DNA from: Bacteroides stercorirosoris
GTDB taxonomy: Bacteria > Bacteroidota > Bacteroidia > Bacteroidales > Bacteroidaceae
Reading direction: 5' to 3'
Length of the DNA: 64,000 nt
Assembly (NCBI RefSeq): GCF_900142015.1
Contig: NZ_FQZN01000011.1
Location: 62,001 to 126,000, forward strand
The stretch's first letter is position 1. Every line of letters begins with the position of its first letter. Below, in pieces: positions 53,731 to 64,000 of the stretch. The notes under the pieces were generated by a model. The model did no database searches. It was not told the DNA's origin and saw nothing but the letters and a program-made list of their open reading frames with translations. A program made the translations under genes and the position numbers.

Positions 53731-53928
53731 CAGCCTAAGCCTGAAAGGCTTTCATCTTACAGCCCAGGGCAACACCCTGGGGATTGGTATGTATGTATCT
53801 TTGCGCCCTGTAAGGGCAAAAGCCCGTATGTGGTGTTATGCCCTTACAGGGCGTAAGATTGTGGGGTACGGTTCATTCCCAGGGCGTTGTCCTGGGCTAT
53901 AAGATGAAAGCCTTTCAGGCTTAAGCTG
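53731..53928. repeat. 198-nt palindromic mosaic repeat (REP/MITE-like)
   Basis: The ends 53737-53759 and 53900-53922 are an exact 23-bp inverted repeat (AAGCCTGAAAGGCTTTCATC...). Inside are AGCCCAGGGCAACACCCTGGG (53761-53781) and its imperfect inverse (53878-53898), and GCGCCCTGTAAGGGCA (53803-53818) with its inverse near 53839-53854. Stems at three levels make a cruciform-like structure. No transposase is nearby; such elements are usually mobilised in trans. Confidence 0.85.
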
Positions 53929-54044
53929 CGCTATACTATTAAGAAATTAAAGTCCGCGTTCATCCGCCTTATCCGCGACGTCCGCGTACCCATTTCATTC
54001 ATAACCCTACAGAAATGAACTAATTCCGCCAACAGGAAAATATC

Positions 54045-55982
54045 TTAGCGTGAAAATAGCTTCTCGATATCTTCTTCTTTAATAGTAGACAGTACCGTAC
54101 GGCCGTCCGGGGTATAATTCGGAGTAGGACAGGCGAAAAGGCTATCCACCAGGTTCACCATCTCCTCGTTACTCAATACCTGCCCGTAAACGATAGCAGC
54201 AGCTTTGGCCAGCGTCAAAGCCAGCATGGTCTGCACTTCTTCTTTTACATCACTCCCTTTTTCCATAGCCGTATGCACCATATTGCGCACTAACTCCACG
54301 GGATTCAGCCCTTCTATACCGGACGGAATACCGTTTATGGCATAACTGCCGCCACCCAACGGTGTCAGTTCAAACCCAACTGCCGAGAAATCTTCCAGAA
54401 TACTTTCAAGCACCGCAGCTTCCGAAGCCGGCAACTGCACAATCTCAGGAAACAGCACCCCTTGCGATACCCCTTGTTTCTGGCGGATCTGACTCATATA
54501 GCGTTCGAACAAAACCCGGATATGCGCCCTGTGCTGGTCTATCAGCATCAGACCGGACTTCACCGAAGTAAGAATAAACCGTCCCTTAAACTGGAAGTGT
54601 TGTGCCCCTTTCTCCACTGCCGGTTCATTGGCATACAACGGTGCGGGTGACGATGGTGCCATTTCCGTTTCCGAAACATACGGCATACGTTCTTCGGGCA
54701 TATCCGCCGATACCGGTGCGGAAGCCCAGTTTGTTTCGTCCACAAACGGTTCTTCCTCCATCGGAGCGTTCATCTTGCTGGCTTTTTCCAGTCCGTCATA
54801 CAGTCCCTCCCAATCCACTTTCGGACGGGAATAGCTGCCGCCGCTATAAGAAGAAGAGGAGGAAGCGGGAGACGTTTTGAACGGATTGAAATCCGAATTA
54901 TAATGCACTCTGGGGGGCTCTATCGGGCGGGTCTGGTCGAATGCCGGAATATCAGGCATGCCTTCCATGTCGAAATCAATAGACGGTACCGCATTGAACT
55001 TGCCCAATGATTCCTTCACCGCCGCAGAGAGTATCTGCCAGATAGCCTGTTCGTTTTCAAATTTGATTTCCGTCTTCGTAGGATGTATATTCACATCAAT
55101 GTTAGCCGGATCAACATCAAAATAGATGAAATAGGAAATCTGTTCACCGGCCGGAATCAGCTGTTCATAAGCATCCATCACCGCTTTATGGAAGTAAGGA
55201 TGGCGCATATAGCGGCCGTTCACAAAGAAATACTGGTGGGCGCCTTTTTTACGTGCCGTCTCCGGCTTGGCTACAAAGCCCGACACCTTCACCATAGTGG
55301 TGTTCACATCCACCGACAGCAAATGCTGGTTCAGCTTCTTGCCGAACACCGCCAGAATGCGCTGGCGAAGCGGCATTACCGGCAGATTGAACAACTCGCT
55401 GTCATTGCTATATAAATAGAAAGCCACCTCGGGGTGTACCAAAGCGATGCGTTCAAACTCTGTGAGAATATTGCTGAGTTCCGTTGAGTTCGCTTTCAGG
55501 AACTTACGGCGGGCGGGTATATTAAAGAATAAGTTCTTAATGGAGAAGTTACTCCCTTTCGGACAGGAAACAGCCTCCTGAGTTTCTACTTTTGAGCCGG
55601 CTATCATGATCCGTGTTCCCAACTCTTCATCGGCCTTGCGGGTTTTCAGTTCCACTTCCGCCACCGCGGCGATAGAAGCCAGCGCCTCACCGCGAAATCC
55701 CATTGTGCGCAAAGCAAACAAATCGGCAGCTTCCTTAATCTTAGAAGTAGCGTGACGCTCGAAAGCAAGGCGTGCATCCGTTTCGGACATACCCTTTCCA
55801 TCGTCAATCACCTGTATGCAGGTTTTCCCTGCATCTGTCACCAATACATGTATCTCTTGCGCCTCGGCATCAATCGCATTTTCTACCAATTCCTTAATTA
55901 CGGATGCCGGACGCTGTATCACCTCTCCGGCAGCAATCTGATTGGCAACCGAATCGGGCAGCAAATGAATTATGTCGCTCAT
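54045..55982 (-). CDS. mutL: DNA mismatch repair protein MutL
   Basis: A 645-residue GHKL ATPase: [33 protein letters not shown] and [12 protein letters not shown] give the ATP site. A linker rich in Pro/Ser/Glu precedes the dimerisation domain. The endonuclease motif of Gram-positive and eukaryotic MutL (DQHAxxExxxxE) is altered to [12 protein letters not shown] at D482, and the later CPHGRP motif to [12 protein letters not shown]. Nicking activity is therefore doubtful. Last gene of the outer-membrane biogenesis set, with a 7-nt repeat array upstream. Confidence 0.95.
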   Translation of the reverse strand: MSDIIHLLPDSVANQIAAGEVIQRPASVIKELVENAIDAEAQEIHVLVTDAGKTCIQVIDDGKGMSETDARLAFERHATSKIKEAADLFALRTMGFRGEALASIAAVAEVELKTRKADEELGTRIMIAGSKVETQEAVSCPKGSNFSIKNLFFNIPARRKFLKANSTELSNILTEFERIALVHPEVAFYLYSNDSELFNLPVMPLRQRILAVFGKKLNQHLLSVDVNTTMVKVSGFVAKPETARKKGAHQYFFVNGRYMRHPYFHKAVMDAYEQLIPAGEQISYFIYFDVDPANIDVNIHPTKTEIKFENEQAIWQILSAAVKESLGKFNAVPSIDFDMEGMPDIPAFDQTRPIEPPRVHYNSDFNPFKTSPASSSSSYSGGSYSRPKVDWEGLYDGLEKASKMNAPMEEEPFVDETNWASAPVSADMPEERMPYVSETEMAPSSPAPLYANEPAVEKGAQHFQFKGRFILTSVKSGLMLIDQHRAHIRVLFERYMSQIRQKQGVSQGVLFPEIVQLPASEAAVLESILEDFSAVGFELTPLGGGSYAINGIPSGIEGLNPVELVRNMVHTAMEKGSDVKEEVQTMLALTLAKAAAIVYGQVLSNEEMVNLVDSLFACPTPNYTPDGRTVLSTIKEEDIEKLFSR

Positions 55983-55991
55983 AATGAGTAA

Positions 55992-56014
55992 AGTAGTTAG
56001 TAGTTAGTAGTAGG
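55992..56014. repeat. AGTAGTT repeat upstream of mutL
   Basis: Three 7-nt words (55992, 55999, 56006) identical in type to those between rpsB and tsf, but without an inverted arm. Confidence 0.7.
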
Positions 56015-56051
56015 TATGATGGCACTGACGACAGAAGTCGTTGATGAGGAA

Positions 56052-56342
56052 TCAGATAATTCCGGTGCTTATTGCATACCACAAGTATATCAGCAAGGCG
56101 ATAATCACCAGTATCACTCCCAGGTGTATCGGTTTACGCCCGCTTTCCTTACGCCGTTTCAGATGGGTAGTCCCCTCAACGAACTTTCCGCGGATATCTT
56201 CCGGCGAAAACTCTTTTTCAGGCAACATTCCCAATTCACGCTTGGCGCTTTCTTCCATTTTCGCCAACTTCTCTTTTCGCTCATCTACATAAATGTATTG
56301 ATGGTTAAAGCCGCGTGGCTTTCTCATAGTGAACATTCCCAT
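56052..56342 (-). CDS. Small tail-anchored membrane protein
   Basis: A 96-residue protein. A charged N-terminal two-thirds (EKLAKMEESAKRELGMLPE, FVEGTTHLKRRKESGRK) is followed by one membrane helix (HLGVILVIIALLIYLWYAI). It begins 5 nt after the OstA-like gene ends and lies before mutL. Conserved in position in this operon type as far as I recall, but without an assigned function. Confidence 0.75.
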   Translation of the reverse strand: MGMFTMRKPRGFNHQYIYVDERKEKLAKMEESAKRELGMLPEKEFSPEDIRGKFVEGTTHLKRRKESGRKPIHLGVILVIIALLIYLWYAISTGII

Positions 56343-56347
56343 AGCGT

Positions 56348-58009
56348 TTATTTATTTCTTTTGATGTTCAAATTCCTTGGCGAAGTTATAGGTTTCCGGT
56401 CTGATTTCTGCAATTGTTCACCGGCTTTCTTGCCTCGCCATTCAAAAATATCTTCCTTATTCCGCGGACGGATATAGTCGAACCAGACAAAAGGGGGCAA
56501 CTTGTATTTATCCGCCGGAATCTGGTCCATCGGGAACAGCGTACCATTGGCTTTACCAATGAACGCTCCTTTTTCCATACGGCGCTCTTTCAGCAACATA
56601 CGCAAAAAACTGCCCTCGGCATAGTTCAACCCTATCATAGTGCTGTCTTTATCGTCTATCGGATAAAAGACAACGAGTACATTACCATTCACATCTATCT
56701 GCCGCATATCTCCTTCGACAAAGAAACCTTTCATCTCCTTGCCCGTCACCTGATTATAATGGACGGAGTCTTTCTTCTCCACAACCAAAGCCTGATTGAT
56801 GATATGTATCCAGTCTATGGTACTGTCATTCATGTAAGCCTTGATTTCTTCGCCCACTACCTGTTGTTCGCCGTGCCACAAAATGGGGTCGGTGTACATG
56901 GTCATGCAGGAATCCTTTGAATTATAGACCAAAGAGTCGCAAACAGCCTGTACATCTGTACGGTAAGCGCGGACTTTATGATAAGCGCGCATCTCGCGAT
57001 ACATGGAGTCTGTATTTATATGATAGGTAAGCAACCGCAATGTATCGCCATGCATGAACAAGCTGTCGCCCTGCGAATAGTCGATGGCTACAGCACGCTG
57101 GGTGGCAAGGGCGCTTCCTGTCAATTCATTGTAGAAACAGTAATCGCCGGTAAGCATATTCCTGTTTACGGTATCATTCATCTGGACATTGTCAAATGCT
57201 TCGCCATATCCCAGAACACGGTCATAGAAAAGGCTGTCGCCCGTCAGTTTCTTGCCTTCGTTGGTCAATACGGAACGGTCCAGAAGTTCAGCCTGTTCGG
57301 TGGTGGTGTTGTAGATGCCCCGTTCGGAATAGATGTGGTTCTTATCGCTCACAATATCCGAAGGACCTAAGATGGTGGCTATCTTGCTTTCGGTACTATA
57401 CTTCAAAGTGTCCGAAGTCAAGACAAACTGCGGATTCACCAGCTTCACATCATGATTGAATACGGATAACTTGGTAGCCGGACTGTATTCTCCCCACTCG
57501 GAAGTCAACACATTCTCTTCATCGGTCAACGTTCCGCCCTCAAAGTAATAGCCCAGATTATACAGACGGTCGTAGTTCAAGCTATCGGTTGTCAGCGTTG
57601 TATTCCGGTTAATCATGCGGACGTTGCCACGTAACATCGCCAATTGCGACATACCATCATAATAAAGGTAATCGCCATAGATAAACAGCGTATCTCCCTG
57701 TTCCATACGGACGTTGTCAAACGCTTCCACCGAGTTCGTCTTCTCAAAAATCAACGCGCTGTCACAGTACATATACATACTGTCGTGGCGCAGCTTCACC
57801 GACCCGATAAGTATCTGAACATCCGGCATCAGGATTTTGTCCGCCTGTGCCTCGTCAGCGTGAAGCAAATCGACCCGGGTCTTCTTCTTTTCCGGCTCTT
57901 TCTTCTTGTCCTGAGCGCTCAGCAAACAGATGCCAAACAGGCATAGAACACCTGTCAGTAGGAATCTATGCCTGTTCAGAAAATTAGTCCTTGTATTTTT
58001 TTTCTGCAT
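56348..58009 (-). CDS. OstA/LptA-like organic-solvent-tolerance protein
   Basis: A 553-residue secreted protein with a signal peptide (FLLTGVLCLFGICLLSAQ). Many beta strands in a repeated pattern (LRHDSMYMYCDSALIFE, VRMEQGDTLFIYGDYL, LSVFNHDVKLVNPQFVLTSD) fit the beta-jellyroll OstA/LptA fold, suggesting a periplasmic bridge for lipopolysaccharide transport. It is longer than proteobacterial LptA (about 185 aa). It lies between a SurA-type chaperone and the small membrane protein. Confidence 0.88.
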   Translation of the reverse strand: MQKKNTRTNFLNRHRFLLTGVLCLFGICLLSAQDKKKEPEKKKTRVDLLHADEAQADKILMPDVQILIGSVKLRHDSMYMYCDSALIFEKTNSVEAFDNVRMEQGDTLFIYGDYLYYDGMSQLAMLRGNVRMINRNTTLTTDSLNYDRLYNLGYYFEGGTLTDEENVLTSEWGEYSPATKLSVFNHDVKLVNPQFVLTSDTLKYSTESKIATILGPSDIVSDKNHIYSERGIYNTTTEQAELLDRSVLTNEGKKLTGDSLFYDRVLGYGEAFDNVQMNDTVNRNMLTGDYCFYNELTGSALATQRAVAIDYSQGDSLFMHGDTLRLLTYHINTDSMYREMRAYHKVRAYRTDVQAVCDSLVYNSKDSCMTMYTDPILWHGEQQVVGEEIKAYMNDSTIDWIHIINQALVVEKKDSVHYNQVTGKEMKGFFVEGDMRQIDVNGNVLVVFYPIDDKDSTMIGLNYAEGSFLRMLLKERRMEKGAFIGKANGTLFPMDQIPADKYKLPPFVWFDYIRPRNKEDIFEWRGKKAGEQLQKSDRKPITSPRNLNIKRNK

Positions 58010-58034
58010 ACAAAAATCAGTATATCAGCCGGAA

Positions 58035-59390
58035 TCAGTCTTTTTTAATCCAACCCGGATACTTAAATGCACAGTTTTTCCAGTTATCGTTGATACGCAC
58101 GTACGTATGTTTCTGCTTCTCACGAATCCACTTGTCCAGCACTTCGTCGCGGCGTTTGTCCAACACTATTTCTTTCAGGTTCTGATAGTCTTCAGAAATC
58201 GTCGCCTTATGTCCGTTGATACGGCTTTTCAACTTCACAATCACACATTCCTCTTTACCGGTCTTCTGTGGTATCATGGTGAACGCCTCGGAGATTTCTC
58301 CCACTTTCATCTTGTCCACCACCTTGGCAATCTCAGGCGGAAGTTCCTGCATCTCAAACTTGGAAGTGTTGGTTTGAGGGTTAGGCAGCAAACCGTGATT
58401 GTTACGTGTATCCTTATCTTGTGAGAGCACGGAAGCAGCTTCTTCAAAAGTAAACTTGCCGTTACGGATATCGTCAGCGATAGAGTCCAGACGGGCGGTA
58501 CCTGCCATCAATGCTTCTTCCGGCACGTGCGGCTTCAGTAAGATATGGCGTACTTTGATACGGTCGCCGCGTTTCTCCATCAACTGGATAATGTGAAAAC
58601 CATACTCAGACTCCACAATCTTGGAAACCTTATTCGGATCCTGTAAGTTGAAAGCTACGTTAGCAAATGCGGGGTCCAGATAACCACGTCCGGTAAATGG
58701 CATTTCACCACCGTTGATAGCCGTACCACGGTCGTCAGAGTACAGGCGCGCCAACATAGAGAAACTCTCTCCATTGTTAACACGGTCCGTATATTCGCGC
58801 AAACGTCTTTTTACGTCTTCGATTTCATCCAAAGGAATCTTCGGCTGCTGCGTGATAATCTGCACCTCTACCTGGGTAGGGATGTAAGGGATGCTATCCT
58901 GCGGCAGGTCTTTAAAGTAGCGACGCACTTCTGCCGGGGTAATCTTAATCTCCCCTACCAGCTTCTGCTGCATCTTCTGCACTTTCAAGCCCTCACGAGC
59001 ATTGTCACGCAGAGTCTCACGTATCTGGCTGGATGTCTTATTGAAGTATTCCTCCATCTTCTCGCGCGAACCGATATTGGCGATATACATATTCGTCATA
59101 TAGTCCACACGCTGAATCACTTCGCTTTCAGCAACCTCAATACTATCGAGGGCAGCCTGATGCAGATACAGTTTCTGCACGGCTATTTCTTCCGGAATCA
59201 CGCAGTAAGGATCGCCGTCGAATTTACGTCCTTCGTACTGGGCACTCATTCGTGCTTCTTCTACTTCAGACTTCAATATAGCCTCATCGCCCACTACCCA
59301 AACAACCTCGTCAATCACATTGTCTTGTCCGTAAACGGCAGAACCGGTCAACAGCGCCAAGGCACATAAAACTACAAACTTAAAGTTCAT
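58035..59390 (-). CDS. SurA-like peptidyl-prolyl isomerase
   Basis: A 451-residue periplasmic chaperone: signal peptide (VVLCALALLTGSAVYG), SurA N-terminal helices (DEVVWVVGDEAILKSEVEEARM), and two parvulin domains (VEVQIITQQPKIP; IKVRHILLKPHVPEE). It assists outer-membrane protein folding. It lies 14 nt... of the next upstream lipoprotein PPIase and precedes the OstA-like gene. An earlier Met at 59402 is possible; the second (59390) gives a more typical signal peptide. Confidence 0.92.
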   Translation of the reverse strand: MNFKFVVLCALALLTGSAVYGQDNVIDEVVWVVGDEAILKSEVEEARMSAQYEGRKFDGDPYCVIPEEIAVQKLYLHQAALDSIEVAESEVIQRVDYMTNMYIANIGSREKMEEYFNKTSSQIRETLRDNAREGLKVQKMQQKLVGEIKITPAEVRRYFKDLPQDSIPYIPTQVEVQIITQQPKIPLDEIEDVKRRLREYTDRVNNGESFSMLARLYSDDRGTAINGGEMPFTGRGYLDPAFANVAFNLQDPNKVSKIVESEYGFHIIQLMEKRGDRIKVRHILLKPHVPEEALMAGTARLDSIADDIRNGKFTFEEAASVLSQDKDTRNNHGLLPNPQTNTSKFEMQELPPEIAKVVDKMKVGEISEAFTMIPQKTGKEECVIVKLKSRINGHKATISEDYQNLKEIVLDKRRDEVLDKWIREKQKHTYVRINDNWKNCAFKYPGWIKKD

Positions 59391-59416
59391 AAAATTTCTC
59401 ATTCTGTGTATCTAAA

Positions 59417-60259
59417 CTAATTATATTTAATCTTATCTCTTTTCACTGCCTGCTGATACAAGTCGTCTTTCACAGCTTTCATAAATTCTACTTGTTTCAG
59501 GTTCAGCACCATATCTTTCACTTTAGGACGGGCGAACTCATACGGTTCCTGTTCACCCACCGAGCGATATTCACTCACATTCAGGAAATAATAAAACGCC
59601 GTATCTTTCAGTTCGATATGACGGTTCTCATTCACATAGCTTTCCACCTCCGGCACTTTCAGCGGTATCAGATCGAGCACATCGGCCATTGGTACCCATT
59701 TGTCATAGAAGTACTCATACTTCACAGCATTCTGCAAACTATACTTCTCCAAATGCTCCACTGCATCCTGCGTAGGAGTCTTATACCAACGACGTACATT
59801 GTTTAGTTCTGGTGCAGTGAGGGGGACTTTCATGAACAGTCCTTGCACAAGGGGGCGCTCCAGTTTGAAAAGCTCTTTGTTCTTTTCGTAATACTCCGTC
59901 AACTCCTGTTCCGAAATCTCATTCGAGAGCCTCTGGTGAATCAGTGCCTGCTGATAAGTATGCATTATCAATGCTTTCCGATAATTCTCCACAAGCTTCT
60001 CTATCTCCCCGTTATCGGGAATATTGCTTTGAGCTTTCTCGTAGAGCAGAATATCTTCCACCCAATTGCGGATATAATGTTCTGCAAATAATAAGCTGTC
60101 ATCCTTCGACAGTCTTGCCGGAAGCGCAGATTGCAAATCTTCCCGGTAAAGGAAATTGCCGTCCAGTTCCACCAGCGGTGTTTTGCCTTTATGATTGTGT
60201 TGCTCGCTACAGGCCGCACAGAAAAGGATGGATAGGATTCCCAGGAAAAATATTCGCAT
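59417..60259 (-). CDS. Lipoprotein related to PpiC/SurA (chaperone-like)
   Basis: A 280-residue protein with lipobox FCAAC, then an N-terminal SurA-like helical part (LSKDDSLLFAEHYIRNWVED) and a region around EQELTEYYEKNKELFKLERPL typical of PpiC-linked folds. A complete parvulin active site is not obvious. It is probably a periplasmic folding helper that lost catalysis. Middle of three consecutive folding-factor genes. The first Met at 60262 is one codon further upstream. Confidence 0.78.
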   Translation of the reverse strand: MRIFFLGILSILFCAACSEQHNHKGKTPLVELDGNFLYREDLQSALPARLSKDDSLLFAEHYIRNWVEDILLYEKAQSNIPDNGEIEKLVENYRKALIMHTYQQALIHQRLSNEISEQELTEYYEKNKELFKLERPLVQGLFMKVPLTAPELNNVRRWYKTPTQDAVEHLEKYSLQNAVKYEYFYDKWVPMADVLDLIPLKVPEVESYVNENRHIELKDTAFYYFLNVSEYRSVGEQEPYEFARPKVKDMVLNLKQVEFMKAVKDDLYQQAVKRDKIKYN

Positions 60260-60316
60260 CACCGATATGATATTTACTTATTTCAGGCTACGAAGATAAG
60301 GGATTAATTGGTTGCA

Positions 60317-61867
60317 TCAGTGATTATTAACGGTTTTTAAAACCTCTTGGTTTATTTCAACCTTAGAAGCCGCCCGCAATTGCGCTATCCAACGCTCTTC
60401 CAGATAGTTCTGATAGTCTCCTGACAGCAGTCCACGCACTTCCCGGTAAGTCTGCGGTCCTTTCACTTTTTCACCCAGGAAAGTAGTAAAAGGAAATGAC
60501 TCCACAGGCTCCGTTTCACCTTTTTTGAAGATTTCCGCATCCACATAGGCGTTATCTCCAAGAGCAAACAAGCCTTGTTCAGCCTGCACCTGCCGGGTCT
60601 TTGCATTGAATGTCAACCGGATGGCATTCTGCCATTCTTCTTCCGGTAAGGATTTCAGGAATTTACGAACTTGTTTTCCGATACGCTTAGTGGTGGTATG
60701 CAATACTATTCCTTTATAACGAGGTGTTTTCCAATGATAATCCGAACGGTGCTCGGCAAAATATGCAGCCAATCCCGCTTCGTCCGAAGGAACGCGTTCC
60801 CAGATTTCCCGGTTACTGATTTCAAACAACAGCATGCCGTCCCGATACTCTTGCATCAGCATACGAAACTCCGGAAACTTCTGTTCCAGCCGACCGTATT
60901 CATAATCAAGTACGGCTTTCATCACAAATCCATCCAGTTGGCGTTGCACTCCCTGGGGATGGGCGGCAGCGAAAGGAGCAAACATTTTTCCGGTATACTC
61001 TCTGCCGTCAAGCACAAACAGTCTTTTATCCGTACTTCCCTTTAAAAGCAATTCGTCCATTCCCGCCTTATCGGGCGTATATTTATATTCTTTCTTCAAC
61101 TTCTCCACCAATGCCTCCGTCCCCTTGTCCATCCCATGACGACGTGTCTGGCGACGGATTATTTCGTTCTTAATCTCATCGAAAGGACGAATTTCTTTTC
61201 GCTCAAGCACTTTGACAATATGAATACCTTGCGGTGTAAAGAAAGGACGGGACATCTCTCCTGCCTGTAAACCGAAAACAATGTCTTCAAACTCGGCAGG
61301 CATTTGCAACCAACTCACCCAAAAAGATTTCTTTTCATCAGAAAAATCACGGACACAGGCATCAAAGTCGGCCTGCCCCTTTTGTAATGCCGCATAGATA
61401 GAATCCATCCGAGCCTCTGCACTCCGAAGCGCATGAGCGGTCACCGTCTGGGGAAGATACTTAAATATATGGCTTACCCGCACCTGTCCCGCACGATGAT
61501 TGGCTTTCATTTTATCATACACCTGCCTGGCAGCAAGTTCCGATACGTTTTCATCCGTCAGATAGGATTTCGCCAACTGGCGACGGTATCCTTCCAGCTC
61601 TTCACGGAAAGCACGCGTCGTATCAATACCCGCAACCTCGGCAGCGGCAACTTTCAACTTAAAGTTCACAAACAAATCAACGTATTCTTTCAACGTCTTT
61701 TGTTCCACACCGGCAAGGGCATTATTCTTATTATATATGTACTCAAATTCGGAGCGGAGCACATCTTTCCCGTTAATACGCATCAACACAGGGTCTTGCT
61801 GGGCAAAGGACACCCACCCAATACAAAGGAGAATTATTGTCAATCCACTTCTTATCATAACTATCAT
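60317..61867 (-). CDS. Multi-domain PpiC-type peptidyl-prolyl isomerase
   Basis: A 516-residue periplasmic protein with signal peptide (SGLTIILLCIGWVSFAQ), a SurA-like N-terminus (NGKDVLRSEFEYIYNK), and a clear parvulin domain (GQVRVSHIFKYLPQTV, FWVSWLQMPAEFEDIVFGLQ is split here as FWVSWLQMPAE and VFGLQAGEMSRPFFTPQGIHIV). A second PPIase-like region follows. It opens the set of folding factors before the lipoprotein and SurA-like genes. The frame extends to 61942; Met codons at 61867 and 61858 fit a signal peptide, and the former is taken. Confidence 0.85.
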   Translation of the reverse strand: MIVMIRSGLTIILLCIGWVSFAQQDPVLMRINGKDVLRSEFEYIYNKNNALAGVEQKTLKEYVDLFVNFKLKVAAAEVAGIDTTRAFREELEGYRRQLAKSYLTDENVSELAARQVYDKMKANHRAGQVRVSHIFKYLPQTVTAHALRSAEARMDSIYAALQKGQADFDACVRDFSDEKKSFWVSWLQMPAEFEDIVFGLQAGEMSRPFFTPQGIHIVKVLERKEIRPFDEIKNEIIRRQTRRHGMDKGTEALVEKLKKEYKYTPDKAGMDELLLKGSTDKRLFVLDGREYTGKMFAPFAAAHPQGVQRQLDGFVMKAVLDYEYGRLEQKFPEFRMLMQEYRDGMLLFEISNREIWERVPSDEAGLAAYFAEHRSDYHWKTPRYKGIVLHTTTKRIGKQVRKFLKSLPEEEWQNAIRLTFNAKTRQVQAEQGLFALGDNAYVDAEIFKKGETEPVESFPFTTFLGEKVKGPQTYREVRGLLSGDYQNYLEERWIAQLRAASKVEINQEVLKTVNNH

Positions 61868-61922
61868 CTTAGAAAAGAACACTGTAATAACGGAAAATAA
61901 TCTCTTATATTGCCTCAACGTA

Positions 61923-62010
61923 AAATAGATGATGCATATCATAACAACACATCATGTGTTACACTCAAACAGATGATGCGTTTGCCCCAAACAGATGGTG
62001 TGTTTTGAAA
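61923..62010. repeat. Array C: four 22-nt units with AAACAGATGG word
   Basis: Units begin at 61923 (AAATAGATGATGC), 61945 (CAACACATCATGTG), 61967 (AAACAGATGATGC) and 61989 (AAACAGATGGTGTG), all exactly 22 nt apart; a fifth, weaker unit may follow at 62011. The second unit is itself palindromic (AACACAT-C-ATGTGTT). It lies between the guaB stop and the PpiC-type gene start. Confidence 0.88.
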
Positions 62011-62067
62011 AAAGAAATGAGGATGTTTTTTACACACCCTCATTCCTTATATTAATTGCCTCTATTC

Positions 62068-63555
<1,488 letters not shown>

Positions 63556-63572
63556 TTAAAATTTATTGCGTG

Positions 63573-63580
63573 CAAATATA
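63573..63580 (-). promoter_or_regulatory. -7 promoter element for guaB
   Basis: TATATTTG followed by C on the minus strand, 29 nt before the ATG at 63543. Confidence 0.65.
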
Positions 63581-63710
63581 CAGCTTTTCTCGTTTATCCA
63601 CACCATGATATGCATAAAAAGCTTATATTGGTTCACTTTTTTTAAACCGTATCCCCCAAAAAACTCTTTTTTCTCCCCTAAACAGAGTCTATTCGAAATA
63701 CACTTTTCTC

Positions 63711-64000
63711 CTATTTACTATAAGAGTATGGTGCATCTATCGGATTTATCCCCCTACTCTTGCAAGGCAAATGATCCATTATCAGACTGAACTCACCACC
63801 TTGCAACAATTCCTCATGCTTCAAGTAATTACGGGAAAATTCTTTCCCATTAAGAGTGACCGAACGAATATAGAAATTATTTCCTGACGGATTATCTGCA
63901 CGGATTACGAATGTTTTGCCATTTGGTAATGAAAGAGTTACCTTATTGAATAACGGACTACTTAATGCATATTCAGAAGTGCCGGGGCATACAGGGTAAA
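63711..64000 (-). CDS. C-terminal end of a GH92 alpha-mannosidase (partial)
   Basis: The last 95 codons are visible; the gene continues past the right edge. The residues (PVCPGTSEYALSSPLFNKV, LPNGKTFVIRADN, NFYIRSVTLNGKEFSRNYLK, HEELLQGGEFSLIM) match the C-terminal beta domain of GH92 exo-alpha-mannosidases, in which the YP.CPG motif is conserved. It ends TAG at 63711-63713 before guaB on the same strand. Secretion and full active site cannot be judged. Confidence 0.85.
   Translation of the reverse strand, partial: YPVCPGTSEYALSSPLFNKVTLSLPNGKTFVIRADNPSGNNFYIRSVTLNGKEFSRNYLKHEELLQGGEFSLIMDHLPCKSRGINPIDAPYSYSK

Overview
The window looks like a chromosomal segment of a gut Bacteroides-type organism (Bacteroidales). 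The evidence is recurrent Bacteroidota promoter signals (TTTG, about 20 nt, TAnnTTTG) just upstream of most genes, lineage-typical families (PorU/PorV, DUF2723, DUF5686, DUF4488, HU-like and OstA-like proteins, GH28, GH78 and GH92 glycosidases), and the ribosomal order rplM-rpsI-rpsB-tsf. No species can be fixed from the sequence alone.

Layout. 1-4.3 kb: the 3' truncated part of a DUF2723 membrane glycosyltransferase, a TPR lipoprotein with a DNA-binding-like tail, and an ExoX-C-like hypothetical. 4.3-10.3 kb: thiamin biosynthesis. A TPP riboswitch leads thiE-thiC-thi4, which converges on an oxidoreductase-thiD-TenI/ThiE-like operon. A Thi4-type thiazole synthase without the suicidal cysteine stands where ThiG is usual. 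10.4-16.5 kb: a GH28 lipoprotein, then an AT-rich accessory stretch with a WG-repeat/TPR protein, an AbiE-type toxin-antitoxin pair and a 53-codon small ORF. 16.6-29.4 kb: metallophosphoesterase, ispF, a retropepsin-like protein, porV, porU, a FAH-family hydrolase, rex, a DUF5686 protein and a SUI1 factor. 29.5-38 kb: translation and housekeeping genes (tsf, rpsB, rpsI, rplM, asnS, an rRNA pseudouridine synthase with a long repetitive arginine-rich N-terminus, purB). 38.3-43.7 kb: a LacI-controlled set of sugar transporter, lactonase-like amidohydrolase, zinc dehydrogenase and aldo/keto reductase that resembles part of a non-phosphorylating deoxy-sugar pathway. 43.7-54 kb: two tRNA-Val genes, a GH78-like rhamnosidase, carB with an attenuator-like leader, an HU-like protein, trpS and an OmpA protein. 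54-64 kb: an outer-membrane biogenesis operon (three PpiC/SurA-type folding factors, an OstA/LptA-like protein, a small membrane protein, mutL), guaB and the 3' end of a GH92 alpha-mannosidase.

Two things stand out. First, at least six intergenic regions carry short degenerate arrays with a strict 22-nt (once 21-nt) period. Several end in an inverted copy that makes a long hairpin, and three share the word AAACAGATGG; I know of no named family that fits. A second class has 7- or 9-nt words, two of its examples folding into long inverted repeats between translation genes. Second, carB is preceded by a 38-codon ORF whose stop codon lies inside an intrinsic terminator, with a pyrimidine-rich run and a pause-like hairpin upstream. 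This is the architecture of pyrBI-type attenuation.
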